From Bacillota bacterium (GTDB lineage: Bacteria > Bacillota > Limnochordia > Darwinibacteriales > Darwinibacteriaceae): DNA of 38,573 bases. Below the pieces are notes generated by a model that was given only the letters and a program-made list of their open reading frames with translations, was not told where the DNA came from and searched no databases. The translations under genes and the position numbers were made by a program. How positions within the stretch are numbered: position 1 is the first letter of the stretch; each line of letters begins with the position of its first letter. Where the stretch lies: contig DURQ01000053.1 in assembly GCA_012840725.1 (NCBI GenBank), positions 1-38,573 on the forward strand. Reading direction: 5' to 3'. This document shows, piece by piece, positions 7,271-15,960 of this stretch.

Positions 7271-8167
7271 TTAAACCAGGCGCTTGATCAACTCATCAGG
7301 ATCGCCGGGAAAATAGTGGATTGGCGGAATCTCCAAGAGGGTGTAGGCCCCCGGCTCCTGCCTGAGGCTCGCCCTCGCCGCGGCCGTCATCACCTGGGCG
7401 GTGAGGGCCGGGTTGTTGATGCGCATCTCCCACCTGAACTGCTGGTTTGCTGTCTCGCCGCTGGTGCCGACCCGCTCCATGAGCACGCCGTGCCCCACAT
7501 CCTGCAGCTCCTTGATGGAAGGAACTTGATAAACATATGTTTCGTCTTTGTTAAAGTAGGGGTCTGCCTTGATGTTCGCCTCTACTTCCCCCAGCTCGGC
7601 CCCGGGCTCAAGCTCCACATAGACCTGGCGGCGGTGACGGCCCGCACCAGCTGGAATGGTCATTGACAGGGCATCTTTGACGCCCGGCACCGCTCTCGCC
7701 GCCACCGAATGGCCCATGGACATCCCTGGTCCGAAATTCGTGAAGGTGATCCCCCGGGGGGCCATCGTTTCCAAGAGGGCCCGTATCACAGAATCCGTCC
7801 CAGGATCCCAGCCCGCGGAAATGACGGCGGCAGCGCCCCGCGCCTTGGCCAGCTCGCCGATCTCCCGCTTGTAGTTCACCAGGCTTTCGCCGTGCAGATC
7901 ATAGCTGTCCACCGTGTTGATGCCGAGCTCCACAATCTCCCGGGCCTTCTGCGGCACGCTGCGGGTCGGCACGCAGAGCAGCGCCACATCCACCCTGCCC
8001 AGTTTGGCAATATCCTCCACAACCGCAACCCCGCCCAGTTCCGGCGGCAGGTCACCAGCGGCACTGCGGCGCACCACGCCGGCCAGCTCGAAATCGGGGG
8101 CGGCTTTCACCGCCTGCACCGCATAGCGGCCGATGTTCCCATAACCAACAACAGCTGCCCTGATCAT
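7271..8167 (-). CDS. ddh: meso-Diaminopimelate D-dehydrogenase
   Basis: A 298-residue NADPH-dependent enzyme that makes meso-diaminopimelate from tetrahydrodipicolinate and ammonia in one step, supplying lysine and peptidoglycan cross-links. Seen: Rossmann VVGYGNIGRYAVQA at 7-20, CVPTRSVPQKA, the substrate-site DSYDLHGES and SAGWDPGTDSVIR, and FGPGMSMGHSVAARA typical of Ddh. Length fits the family (about 300-325). I chose the ATG at 8167, preceded by AAAGGGG at 8-base spacing; a GTG six codons earlier would place that ribosome site inside the gene. It is a single-gene unit flanked by terminators on both sides. Confidence 0.93.
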   Translation of the reverse strand: MIRAAVVGYGNIGRYAVQAVKAAPDFELAGVVRRSAAGDLPPELGGVAVVEDIAKLGRVDVALLCVPTRSVPQKAREIVELGINTVDSYDLHGESLVNYKREIGELAKARGAAAVISAGWDPGTDSVIRALLETMAPRGITFTNFGPGMSMGHSVAARAVPGVKDALSMTIPAGAGRHRRQVYVELEPGAELGEVEANIKADPYFNKDETYVYQVPSIKELQDVGHGVLMERVGTSGETANQQFRWEMRINNPALTAQVMTAAARASLRQEPGAYTLLEIPPIHYFPGDPDELIKRLV

Positions 8168-8202
8168 ATGTCTTTCCCCTTTCACGCCTTAGGGCTTTGA
8201 TC

Positions 8203-8232
8203 AAAAAAGGCGGCGAACAGAGCAGCACCGCC
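8203..8232 (-). terminator. Terminator of the MATE-to-CapD operon
   Basis: On the minus strand GGCGG (8232-8228) pairs with CCGCC (8213-8209) and six T residues follow (8208-8203). It lies 22 bases after the dehydratase stop codon and ahead of ddh. Confidence 0.75.
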
Positions 8233-8253
8233 TGAACAAAGCTTTTGCTTAGT

Positions 8254-10146
8254 CTATGCTTGTTTTCCCTCTCTAGCCACTGCCGCCTCCAGCTGTGCGG
8301 GCTGGGCCTCAACCAGCTTGAACTCGGGCACGAAGCGCTGGATGAACTCCAGGGTAGAGGCGGAGTCTCCAGGCAGTACTGCCTGGGGATTGGTCTCGAG
8401 AGCATGGATGGTGGTCTGCAGCAGAGGCAGGTTCAACGAAGTGGGCTTGGCCACAAAGACGCGCTGGTGTTTGGTGGCGTCCACCCCTTCCTCAGAAGTG
8501 AAGAGCTCTTCATAGAGCTTCTCGCCGGGCCGCGTGCCGATCACCTTGATGTCAATATCCACATAGGGCCTGAAGCCAGAGAGGCGGATCAGGGTCTCGG
8601 CCAGGTCCATGATCCTCACCGGTTCACCCATATCCAGGACGAAGATCTCACCCTTGGCGGCAAAGGCTCCCGCCTGCAGCACAAGCTGCACCGCTTCGGG
8701 GATGGTCATGAAATAGCGGATCATCTTATCGTGGGTGACGGTAACCGGGCCGCCTGCCATGATCTGCTTGCGGAACAGAGGGATGACACTCCCCCGGCTG
8801 CCCAGCACATTGCCGAAACGGACCGCAGCGAAGCTGGTATTGCTCACGGTGTCCAGGTACTGGATGATCATCTCGGCGATACGCTTGGAAGCCCCCATGA
8901 CGCTTGTGGGGTTCACTGCCTTATCTGTGGAGATCAACACGAACTTCTCTGCACCAAAGAGATGGGCCGCCCGGGCCACCTGGTATGTACCGTACACGTT
9001 GTTCTTGATCGCTTCTTCAGGATTGTGCTCCATGAGGGGCACGTGTTTGTGAGCAGCGGCGTGAAACACCACTTCCGGCTGGTGCCGCCGGAACACCTCT
9101 TCAATCCCCCTGCGGTCCTGGATGCTTTTGACGAGTACAGCAAGGGGTACGTCCGAAGTCGCCTTAAGCTCCATCTCTATGTCGTAAAGGTTGTTCTCGC
9201 TGTTGTCCAGCAGAAGGAGGACCTTCGGTTTGAGTTTCGCGATCTGCCGGCACAGTTCGGAACCGATTGACCCACCCGCTCCGGTGACGAGCACCCGCCG
9301 CCCGGTTAAGTAACCGCTCACCCCGGCGATGTCCACCTTCACCGGGTCGCGGCCTAAGAGGTCTTCGATCTGCACTTCCCGGATCTTGCTCACGGTGACG
9401 TTGCCTTCCAGAAGATCATACACGCCCGGCATGATCATCACCCGCTTACCGGTGCTCTGGGCGATATTCACCAGCTCCCGGATCACCTGGCGGGGTACGG
9501 AGGGCATGGAGATGATGATCTCATCAACCTGCTGTTCCGATGCCACACGGGCCAGATCATCCCTGGTTCCCAGAACGGGGTACCCCAAGATGGTCTGGTT
9601 TTTCTTCAGAGGATCGTCATCGATGAACCCCACAAGCCGTACGCGCGGGCCGTAGTGGTTGCGCAGCTCGCGAGCAGCGAGAGCGCCTCCGTCCCCCGCT
9701 CCCACGATCAGAACCCGCCGGCAGCTTTCCTTTGCCGCCTCTGGAGCCTGGGCCGCCTCACGCTGGGCCCACATCCTGAGCAAAAAGCGGCTTCCCCCGA
9801 TGAATGCCATGCACAGCGACCAGTCCAGCACCACCACACTGCGGGGCAGGTTGCTCTGGAACCAGAAAAGGGAAAGGACAACGTCGAAAAACGTGCCCAG
9901 AGTAACCGCCGCCACAATGGCCAGCGCTTCCTGCACAGAGGCGTAGCGCCAAGCGCGGCGGTACAGGCCGAAGAAGTAATGGGTGGTGAGCCGGATCAGT
10001 GTGCTGGGAACAAACATGGTGAAAAAGACTTCCCAGTACTGAGCCGGCACGCCGTCAAAACGCAGGTATAAGGCCAGGATAAAGGCTATGTTGATAAAGA
10101 TGACGTCTAAGACTAAGAGATAACCGCCCCGCTTCCAACGAATCAT
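8254..10146 (-). CDS. Membrane UDP-sugar 4,6-dehydratase, CapD/WbpM/PglF type
   Basis: A 630-residue polysaccharide-biosynthesis protein. Four hydrophobic segments occupy residues ~8-125; a first Rossmann-like domain (VLIVGAGDGG, 145-154) is followed by the catalytic short-chain dehydrogenase domain with TGAGGSIGSE (288-297) and STDKAVNPTSVMGASK (406-421). As in PglF and WbpM, Met417 replaces the usual catalytic Tyr while Lys421 is kept. Family members convert UDP-GlcNAc to the 4-keto-6-deoxy sugar for capsule, O-antigen or glycoprotein precursors. I start at ATG 10146, 8 bases after GGGGG, because homologues begin at this helix; an ATG at 10209 that overlaps the preceding stop as ATGA would add 21 residues. 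Last gene of a five-gene operon. Confidence 0.92.
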   Translation of the reverse strand: MIRWKRGGYLLVLDVIFINIAFILALYLRFDGVPAQYWEVFFTMFVPSTLIRLTTHYFFGLYRRAWRYASVQEALAIVAAVTLGTFFDVVLSLFWFQSNLPRSVVVLDWSLCMAFIGGSRFLLRMWAQREAAQAPEAAKESCRRVLIVGAGDGGALAARELRNHYGPRVRLVGFIDDDPLKKNQTILGYPVLGTRDDLARVASEQQVDEIIISMPSVPRQVIRELVNIAQSTGKRVMIMPGVYDLLEGNVTVSKIREVQIEDLLGRDPVKVDIAGVSGYLTGRRVLVTGAGGSIGSELCRQIAKLKPKVLLLLDNSENNLYDIEMELKATSDVPLAVLVKSIQDRRGIEEVFRRHQPEVVFHAAAHKHVPLMEHNPEEAIKNNVYGTYQVARAAHLFGAEKFVLISTDKAVNPTSVMGASKRIAEMIIQYLDTVSNTSFAAVRFGNVLGSRGSVIPLFRKQIMAGGPVTVTHDKMIRYFMTIPEAVQLVLQAGAFAAKGEIFVLDMGEPVRIMDLAETLIRLSGFRPYVDIDIKVIGTRPGEKLYEELFTSEEGVDATKHQRVFVAKPTSLNLPLLQTTIHALETNPQAVLPGDSASTLEFIQRFVPEFKLVEAQPAQLEAAVAREGKQA

Positions 10147-10205
10147 AAAGCGACCCCCGGTTTTCGTGATAGCAAGTATTTTCGTGAAAATCGTCGAAAC
10201 TCCTG

Positions 10206-11531
10206 TCATTCCCTGCCACTTTTCTCGTCCTGCAGGGCAGAACTGGGATCCTGCCAGACCACTTGGCTGAAACTTTCATCCTCCAGCAGCTCTTCATACT
10301 GTGCGCGGGCCTCCCCCAAGCAGCGCTCGCAGGGTTTCCAGGGAAGCAGTACCGCTGCCGCCGGCGTGCGGCTGCGGGTGGAAGCGGTGATCACCAGCCG
10401 CCAACCCGGACATTCGGAGCACAGGCGGATGGATTCCCGCTGGCCTTCGAAGATCTGATCGGTGTCGTAGTGGATCTGGCGGTGCCGCTCGAAAAAGGGC
10501 CCCGGGCCGAAGACGCACTTCAGATCAACTTCATGCCTGGTCCGCCAGAGCTCCCGCACTTCTCGGCAGGTTGCTGCCACCTGCCTGATCAGATCCCGAC
10601 TCTCCCGGACGGGCACACCGCCAGGCTCCCGCACTCTGGAGTAGTCCAGCCCGGCGAGGGCCAAAAGCAGCCCCACATTGATGTAGGGCAGGGCGCTCTC
10701 GATGGAGTAGCCGCCCTCCAGAACGACCACGTCCGGCTTGAGCAGCTCGGTGAGGCGGGCGTATCCTTGGGCAGAAAAGCCCATATTGGTGATGGGATCG
10801 GAAAAGTGGTTGTCCTGCCCCGCTGCGTTGATCACAAGGTCCGGCTGCCACTCTTCCAAGATGGGCAGCACCACCTCTTCCAGGGCAAGGAGCATCCCCT
10901 GATCCCCCGTACCCGGCGGCAGGGGGATGTTCACCGTCTGTCCATAGGCACCCGGCCCGCCCCGTTCTGAAACGAAACCCGTCCCCGGGTAGAGCGTGCG
11001 GCCGTCCTGGTGAAGGGAAATATGCAGCACTCCCGGGTCGTTGTAGAAGATGTCCTGGGTGCCGTCGGCGTGGTGGGCATCGGTGTCAACGATGGCGATC
11101 CGCAGATCAGGCCCAAGGCGGTGCCGCAGATGATCGACCATGATCGCCTCGTTGTTGATCATGCAGAAACCCCGCGCACCGTGGACGATGCGGTTGGCGT
11201 GATGCCCTGGCGGCCTGAGCAGGGCAAAGGCGCGGTCCACCACTCCATCCACCACAAGATCCGCCGCCACCATCGTCCCACCGGCGGCGATGCGGTGAGA
11301 TTCGGTAACGTTCCTCTCCAGGCTGGGAAGGACTACATGGGTGCGCAGGATCTCCTCGGGAGCCGCAAGGCGCGGCCGGAATTCCTTAAGGCGCGGATGG
11401 TCAAAAAGCCCCTCCTCCTGGATCTGGTCCCGGGTGTAGAGCAGGCGCTCCTGCCGCTCCGGATGGTCTGGGCTGATGCACCAGTCAAAGGCAGGGAAAA
11501 ACACCAAGCCAACGAGTGGTTCCTTCTCCAT
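10206..11531 (-). CDS. Histone-deacetylase-family amidohydrolase with C-terminal double-CxxC extension
   Basis: A 441-residue zinc amidohydrolase of the arginase/deacetylase fold. Residues 1-300 carry RPPGHHA (106-112, catalytic His pair), DTDAHHADGTQD (149-160, zinc ligands Asp151 and His153), GQDNHFSDP (238-246, zinc Asp240) and LEGGYS (271-276, catalytic Tyr275). Bacterial relatives remove acetyl groups from small amines, polyamines or proteins such as acetyl-CoA synthetase (AcuC); the substrate here is unknown. Beyond the usual end there is a ~130-residue tail with CSEC (371-374) and CERC (401-404), a spacing that suggests a zinc ribbon. It starts 6 bases after the hydantoinase-like gene and its stop overlaps a possible start of the CapD-like gene. 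Confidence 0.88.
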   Translation of the reverse strand: MEKEPLVGLVFFPAFDWCISPDHPERQERLLYTRDQIQEEGLFDHPRLKEFRPRLAAPEEILRTHVVLPSLERNVTESHRIAAGGTMVAADLVVDGVVDRAFALLRPPGHHANRIVHGARGFCMINNEAIMVDHLRHRLGPDLRIAIVDTDAHHADGTQDIFYNDPGVLHISLHQDGRTLYPGTGFVSERGGPGAYGQTVNIPLPPGTGDQGMLLALEEVVLPILEEWQPDLVINAAGQDNHFSDPITNMGFSAQGYARLTELLKPDVVVLEGGYSIESALPYINVGLLLALAGLDYSRVREPGGVPVRESRDLIRQVAATCREVRELWRTRHEVDLKCVFGPGPFFERHRQIHYDTDQIFEGQRESIRLCSECPGWRLVITASTRSRTPAAAVLLPWKPCERCLGEARAQYEELLEDESFSQVVWQDPSSALQDEKSGRE

Positions 11532-11537
11532 GGTCTG

Positions 11538-13214
11538 CTACCCCCTTACCCTGCGCACCTGCGGCCTGAGCTGGGTGCGCACCATGTGCCTCTGGCCGAC
11601 GGTGTGGAAGCCCCGCACCATCTGGAAGCTCTCCTCTTCCACCACATAGATCTCCGCGCCTTCCCCGCAGCCCCGAGCCCGGCCCAGCTCCTTGAGCCTG
11701 TCAGCCGCAAGGCTGCGGGCCTTGTCCAGGTCAAAAAAGAGCGGCCGCTCAATCGGCTCCCGGCAGCCAAGCTCCGGAATGGTCAGCCTGGCCAGTTCCG
11801 TGTCGGCATGGAGGGTCAGGCTCAGAGTAACGGCAGCTGCTGCCGCCCCGATGGCATTGGCCCCAGCGCTGAAGGGCAGAACCTCGTAGCGAAGGCCCAA
11901 AGCCTGGGCGAGTCTGGGTATGAAGACAGGCGCAGGAGCGCCCAGCCCCACCACGGCCTGAGGGCTTAGATCGGGTGGGTTGAGCACGTCCCGCACGGTG
12001 TAAAGCGGCATGTTCTCCAGTTCACTGTACAGCGACCGCACCGCTGCGCAGAGCTGATCGATAAAGGCCTCCAGTATCCGTTCGGCCAGCTCCCGCCAGG
12101 TCAGGCCGAACTCCCCAGCCCGCTCAGCCAGCGCCTGCACTGCCTTGCCCCGGGAGCCAACGTCCGCCAGTTCCAGAGCAGTCACAGCATCGGTGGGGGT
12201 AAGCTCCTTCCCGCCCAAGCAGAGCGGGGCACCGGCTCGCCGCGGGCCGATGGTGATCTTTCCATCAGCAGAAAAATGCAGTTCGCTGTCGCCGCCCAAT
12301 CCAACAGACCGGGTGAGGACCGCGGGAACGAGGGTGCGGTAGCCAGAGATCACCGCACCATCCCGTTCATAGAGCACCTCTCCATCCACCACCACGGCCA
12401 GGTCGGTGGTGGTTCCTCCGATGTCCACAATAACGTAACTGCCCTCTTCCCGCTCAGTTAAGGCCTGGGCACCCATGGTGCTGGCCGCGGGCCCAGAGAG
12501 GATGGTTTCGATGGGGCGTTCACTGGAGTCCGCAAGGTTCATGGTACCGCCATCGGCCTTGAGGACGAGCACATCTTCTTCGGGGATATCCAGATCCTCC
12601 AGTACCCGCCTCCACATCGCGGCAAACTCCAGCTGCTGCTGGGCAACGCTGGCGTTCAGAAAGGCGGTCATCATCCGTCTGGGGAAGTTCGCCCGCCCCG
12701 ACAGGCGGTGGCCTAAGGTGATCGTGCCCCGGTACCACTGAGTGAGTTCGGCGGCGATCTGCTGCTCATGGCTGGGGTTGCGCTGGGAGAACTTGCCCAC
12801 CACCGCGACCGCCTCCCCCTCACCGGTACCGAGCAGAGCCCGCAGCCCCTTCAGTTCAGCAGGGTCCAGGGGAGCGGCTTCCCGGCCCCGGTGGTCTATG
12901 TATCCCTGCAGCTCATGGACGGTGAAGGGCAGGCCAAGGCTTTTGAGGTTCACGCCAGGCCCGGGCACGGCCACAACCCTTGTGGGCACTCCCCTGCCTT
13001 CCACAACTGCGTTGGTGGAAAGGGTTGTGGAAAGCTGGAGCCTGACAGGCCCGTCCCCCGGGTAGTGCCTCCAGATCTCTTCCAAGGCCTGCCTCGTGCT
13101 GGCAAAGAGGTCCCCGTGATCAGTGGGGACCTTGGCCAGGGCAGCTACTTGGGACTCTTTGAGCAGGGCCGCATCGGTGTGCGTGCCCCCCACATCGATA
13201 CCGATCGCGTACAA
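11538..13214 (-). CDS. Hydantoinase/oxoprolinase family protein, A-type (HyuA-like)
   Basis: A 558-residue ATPase-fold enzyme of the hydantoinase-A/oxoprolinase family. It begins with YAIGIDVGGTHTDAALL (Hydant_A_N, phosphate-1 loop), has STTLSTNAVVEGRG (62-75), the SGPAAS stretch at 240-245 and the second phosphate loop DIGGTTTDLAVV (264-275). Relatives hydrolyse hydantoins, 5-oxoproline or carboxylate acetone-type ketones, normally with a B subunit; none is in this operon, so the reaction cannot be named. The start is TTG at 13214, supported by AAGGAGG seven bases upstream that overlaps the preceding gene's stop. Third gene of the operon, tightly packed with its neighbours. Confidence 0.88.
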   Translation of the reverse strand: MYAIGIDVGGTHTDAALLKESQVAALAKVPTDHGDLFASTRQALEEIWRHYPGDGPVRLQLSTTLSTNAVVEGRGVPTRVVAVPGPGVNLKSLGLPFTVHELQGYIDHRGREAAPLDPAELKGLRALLGTGEGEAVAVVGKFSQRNPSHEQQIAAELTQWYRGTITLGHRLSGRANFPRRMMTAFLNASVAQQQLEFAAMWRRVLEDLDIPEEDVLVLKADGGTMNLADSSERPIETILSGPAASTMGAQALTEREEGSYVIVDIGGTTTDLAVVVDGEVLYERDGAVISGYRTLVPAVLTRSVGLGGDSELHFSADGKITIGPRRAGAPLCLGGKELTPTDAVTALELADVGSRGKAVQALAERAGEFGLTWRELAERILEAFIDQLCAAVRSLYSELENMPLYTVRDVLNPPDLSPQAVVGLGAPAPVFIPRLAQALGLRYEVLPFSAGANAIGAAAAAVTLSLTLHADTELARLTIPELGCREPIERPLFFDLDKARSLAADRLKELGRARGCGEGAEIYVVEEESFQMVRGFHTVGQRHMVRTQLRPQVRRVRG

Positions 13215-13227
13215 GACAGGCCCTCCT

Positions 13228-13893
13228 TCACATGGCAGGTGGGAAACTCAACGCCTTGAGGCTGGAGGTGACCGTGAAGGTCTCTCCCTCGCTCTCCAGG
13301 ATGAACTCCCGCTTGATCAGCCCCACATTCTTGGCGTAATACTCGTAGGCCTCACCAGAAGCGCCGTCGCGGCTTCTGCTCTTCACCACCGCCGCATCGT
13401 AAAAGACTCCCAGGGGAACCTCCACCACCTCGCCTACGGCGGTGATCTCCCGCTGGAACTGCTGATCCTGCCAGTTTGTACCAACCTTCAGCGGTGCCTT
13501 GAGCAGGATGAGATCGACAGAACGCCCCAGGGGACGGCTGCGGCGCACAGCCTCCTCCAGCAGGCTTTCTCCCTCGTAGAACTCCTCTTCCGCGTAGATC
13601 ACTTTGATCTCTTCCTGCCTCCGCTCCACCACCTGGGCAAGGTTTGTCCCGCTGAGATCCTCCAGCTGGAGAAGGCCCTGGGCAGCGAAGGTCAGACGCC
13701 GGGTGAAGGAGGCAAATTCCATGCCCATGCCTTCATAGTGGTAAGTCATGCCCACTAGAGCCGGCAGGTAAGCCCGCAGGTCATCTGGGCTTTCCTCCCC
13801 GCCTTCCTCCGGCCAGGTCCAGTTCATCGCCAACAGCGCGAACAAGAGCAGGATCAGGACCAAGTAGCCTGCCTGCCAGTTCTTTTTTGCCAT
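13228..13893 (-). CDS. Membrane-anchored hypothetical protein
   Basis: I do not recognise a named family. The 221-residue protein has a short basic start (MAKKNWQ), one hydrophobic helix at about 9-24 and then a soluble, mostly beta-rich region presumed outside the cell. Its C-terminal stretch EAYEYYAKNVGLIKREF, together with LKVGTNWQDQQF, resembles the repeating layout of Bacillota secreted proteins that end in a 'YxAKNVGLI(K/V)' strand, but that is only pattern memory. There is no lipobox. The start is ATG at 13893, 10 bases after the MATE stop. It sits between the MATE exporter and the hydantoinase-like gene in one operon, so an envelope accessory role is a guess. Confidence 0.75.
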   Translation of the reverse strand: MAKKNWQAGYLVLILLLFALLAMNWTWPEEGGEESPDDLRAYLPALVGMTYHYEGMGMEFASFTRRLTFAAQGLLQLEDLSGTNLAQVVERRQEEIKVIYAEEEFYEGESLLEEAVRRSRPLGRSVDLILLKAPLKVGTNWQDQQFQREITAVGEVVEVPLGVFYDAAVVKSRSRDGASGEAYEYYAKNVGLIKREFILESEGETFTVTSSLKALSFPPAM

Positions 13894-13903
13894 GTTCCCC
13901 GCC

Positions 13904-15376
13904 TCACTTTATCCTGACGTTCTTCCACCTTCCAGAGCGGTAGCGAAGCAGAACAAGTCCGGAGCGCAGCAGCTGGTCAGCGACGAGGGCGTACCAGGCC
14001 CCAGCCAGGCCCAAACCTAAGACGTTGACCGCAAGCATGGCAAAGGAAGGCCTCACCAGCATCACCGTAAGGAAAGTGATCACCGCAGTCGCCCTGGTGT
14101 CGCCGGCTCCGCGCAGGGCACCGGCCAGGATGAATTGTGACGATTGGGCAGGCTGGGTCAGAGCCACCAGTTTGAGGATGCTGGCACCCTGAGCGATGAT
14201 TTCTGGTTCCCTGCTGTAGAGGCCGACGATCTGTTCACCGAAGAAAAAGAAAGCGATACCGAGGATGACGGAGATGATAAGGCCCAAGCGGCGGGTGTGG
14301 TTGCTGTAGCTTTGGGCCATATCTGGGCGCTTCTTGCCCAAGCTCTGCCCGACCAGGGACGTTGCGGAAACGGCGAAGGCCTGTCCGGTCATAAAGGACA
14401 GAGCTTGGATGTTCATGCCGATCTGGTGGGTGGCGTAGGCGTTTGTGCCCAAGGACGCCACCGTGCGAACATACACGATCACCCCGGCCCGCATCGCGAG
14501 CTGTTCCAGCATGGAAGGAACGCCGATGTTGAAGATATTGCGCAGATGCTGCCAATGGGGGCGGAAGCCGCCTTTGAAGCTGAAGTGCAGATAGTGATCG
14601 CCCCGCAGGATCACCACCGCCGCCATGATGAACGCCGCCACCTGGCCGACGGAAGTGGCCAGAGAAGCCCCGGCAACTTCCAGGCGGGGAAAACCGAAGT
14701 GCCCGTAGATCAGCAGGTAGTTGAAGACCACATTAACCACATTGGCCAACACGTTGTAGAACATGGCGATGCGCGTGCTGCCCACACCGCGCAGCGCTGC
14801 CGTGATCGTGGAAGTCAGGGCGAAGATGGGCAGGGTCAGCATCTGAATCCGGAGGTAAACAGTGCCCCCCGCCAAGGTTTCCGGCTCTGCGCCCATAAAG
14901 GCGATGAGCTTTTCAGAATAGACGTAGCCGGCAGCACCGCAGACCAAGGCGAGGATAAGAGAAAGGAACAGCGCCTGGCGCAGCACCTCGTTCGCCCGTT
15001 CTGGCTGGCCGGCACCGCGGTAACGGGCCACCATGGCGGTGGCCCCCACGTTCATGGCCTGAAACAGGATCATGGACAAAAAGCGGGGTTGAACGCTGAG
15101 CCCAACAGCGGTGATGGCCCACGGCCCAAGAGCGCCGACCATCATCAAGTCTACCATTGACGTGAGCTGAGTTAAGGTGAGCTCCACAAGCGACGGCCAG
15201 GCGATGCGGGCTACGTCTGAGTAGAGCATCTTGGAGGTAATCCCCTGGGGCAGCTCCCTGCTGACCCGCTCAGCCTGAAGGCCGTCATCGGTTCCCGGTT
15301 CAACAAGATCTAGGGCGAGGCGGGCCTGTCTTTCCTCCAGCTCCGCCTCGCCTCGTACACTCTCAACTTGTGCCAT
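13904..15376 (-). CDS. MATE-family multidrug/metabolite exporter
   Basis: A 490-residue polytopic membrane protein with 12 predicted helices in two similar halves, as in NorM/DinF-type cation-coupled exporters. Recognisable: TSMVDLMMVGALGPWAITAVGL in helix 1-2, NVGATAMVARYRGAGQPERA, the GVGSTRIAMFYNVLANVVNVVFNYLLIYG segment and the second-half counterpart ILAGALRGAGDTRATAVITF. A ~50-residue hydrophilic N-terminal extension precedes helix 1, longer than usual. Substrates in this family range from drugs to metabolites and lipid-linked intermediates, and cannot be told here. ATG at 15376 is preceded by AAAAGG. It is the first gene of the five-gene operon ending with the CapD-like dehydratase. 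Confidence 0.93.
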   Translation of the reverse strand: MAQVESVRGEAELEERQARLALDLVEPGTDDGLQAERVSRELPQGITSKMLYSDVARIAWPSLVELTLTQLTSMVDLMMVGALGPWAITAVGLSVQPRFLSMILFQAMNVGATAMVARYRGAGQPERANEVLRQALFLSLILALVCGAAGYVYSEKLIAFMGAEPETLAGGTVYLRIQMLTLPIFALTSTITAALRGVGSTRIAMFYNVLANVVNVVFNYLLIYGHFGFPRLEVAGASLATSVGQVAAFIMAAVVILRGDHYLHFSFKGGFRPHWQHLRNIFNIGVPSMLEQLAMRAGVIVYVRTVASLGTNAYATHQIGMNIQALSFMTGQAFAVSATSLVGQSLGKKRPDMAQSYSNHTRRLGLIISVILGIAFFFFGEQIVGLYSREPEIIAQGASILKLVALTQPAQSSQFILAGALRGAGDTRATAVITFLTVMLVRPSFAMLAVNVLGLGLAGAWYALVADQLLRSGLVLLRYRSGRWKNVRIK

Positions 15377-15474
15377 TCTATCCTTTTCCTTTGCTGCTTA
15401 TGATCTCCTCTTCAGGGAACGTTATCCCTAATTCTGTTACTTCCCCATGCTGAGCCCAGTTCCTTCTCCAAAAC

Positions 15475-15509
15475 GAAAAACCAGCAGAAACCCGAAGGTC
15501 AGTGCTGGT
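15475..15509 (-). terminator. Terminator after the small lipoprotein gene
   Basis: On the minus strand ACCAGCA (15509-15503) pairs with TGCTGGT (15486-15480), followed by a T-rich tail GGTTTTTCGTTTT. It begins 11 bases past the lipoprotein stop. The rest of 15377-15519 holds no gene that I can see and probably contains the MATE operon promoter, which I could not place. Confidence 0.8.
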
Positions 15510-15519
15510 CTTCAGCTCA

Positions 15520-15906
15520 TCAGCGCCCGTTGGCGGTGAAATAAACACCCGTACGGGGCCCGATCCAGCTGTGCTGCACTTTCAGCTCGATGCGGCCGTA
15601 GGGCACACCGTGGATGTAGAAGTAGCCGTCGTGGTCTGTGCGTACGGACTTACCCAGGCCCACCACCGTCACTACAGCGTTGTTCAGGGGCCGGTAGCGT
15701 CCGCCGTGATACGGTTTGCTGTCCAGGCGGATGTGTTCGGTGTAAGGGTCGTAGGAAAGATAGCCCCATGTTTCTGCCGGATACCGGGGCGGCGTCGGCT
15801 CAACCACAATCGGGATTTCCAGGTCGAGCAGGACCCGGGTGTCGCATCCCGCCAGGAGGGCAACCGCCAGCACCAGGCCCACCAGCAGCAATCCCTTTTT
15901 CTTCAT
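15520..15906 (-). CDS. Small lipoprotein with a carboxypeptidase-regulatory-like domain
   Basis: A 128-residue exported lipoprotein. The signal peptide MKKKGLLLVGLVLAVALLAGC ends in the lipobox LLAGC with lipidated Cys21. The C-terminal part NAVVTVVGLGKSVRTDHDGYFYIHGVPYG (about 75-103) has the 'TDxxGxFxFxxLxxG' signature of carboxypeptidase-regulatory-like or Cna-B-like beta folds that stud surface proteins. The function is unknown; a structural or binding role on the outer face of the membrane is likely. ATG at 15906 has GGAGG six bases upstream; a TTG one codon before it would be too close. It stands alone behind its own terminator, 52 bases after the LacI-type gene that precedes it on the same strand. 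Confidence 0.8.
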   Translation of the reverse strand: MKKKGLLLVGLVLAVALLAGCDTRVLLDLEIPIVVEPTPPRYPAETWGYLSYDPYTEHIRLDSKPYHGGRYRPLNNAVVTVVGLGKSVRTDHDGYFYIHGVPYGRIELKVQHSWIGPRTGVYFTANGR

Positions 15907-15960
15907 CAAGATCCTCCCTTCACTAGTTCCCAGTAGCTACAATATACCTTTCGTACCAGT

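Noticed and set aside
8245-9270. Plus-strand open frame opposite the CapD-like gene (341 residues)
   Set aside because: Antisense shadow of a high-G+C gene without a ribosome site.
11010-11969. Plus-strand frame opposite the HDAC/hydantoinase genes
   Set aside because: Crosses the boundary of two recognised genes in antisense.
14144-15160. Plus-strand frame opposite the MATE gene (338 residues)
   Set aside because: Antisense shadow with improbable His/Gln-rich composition.
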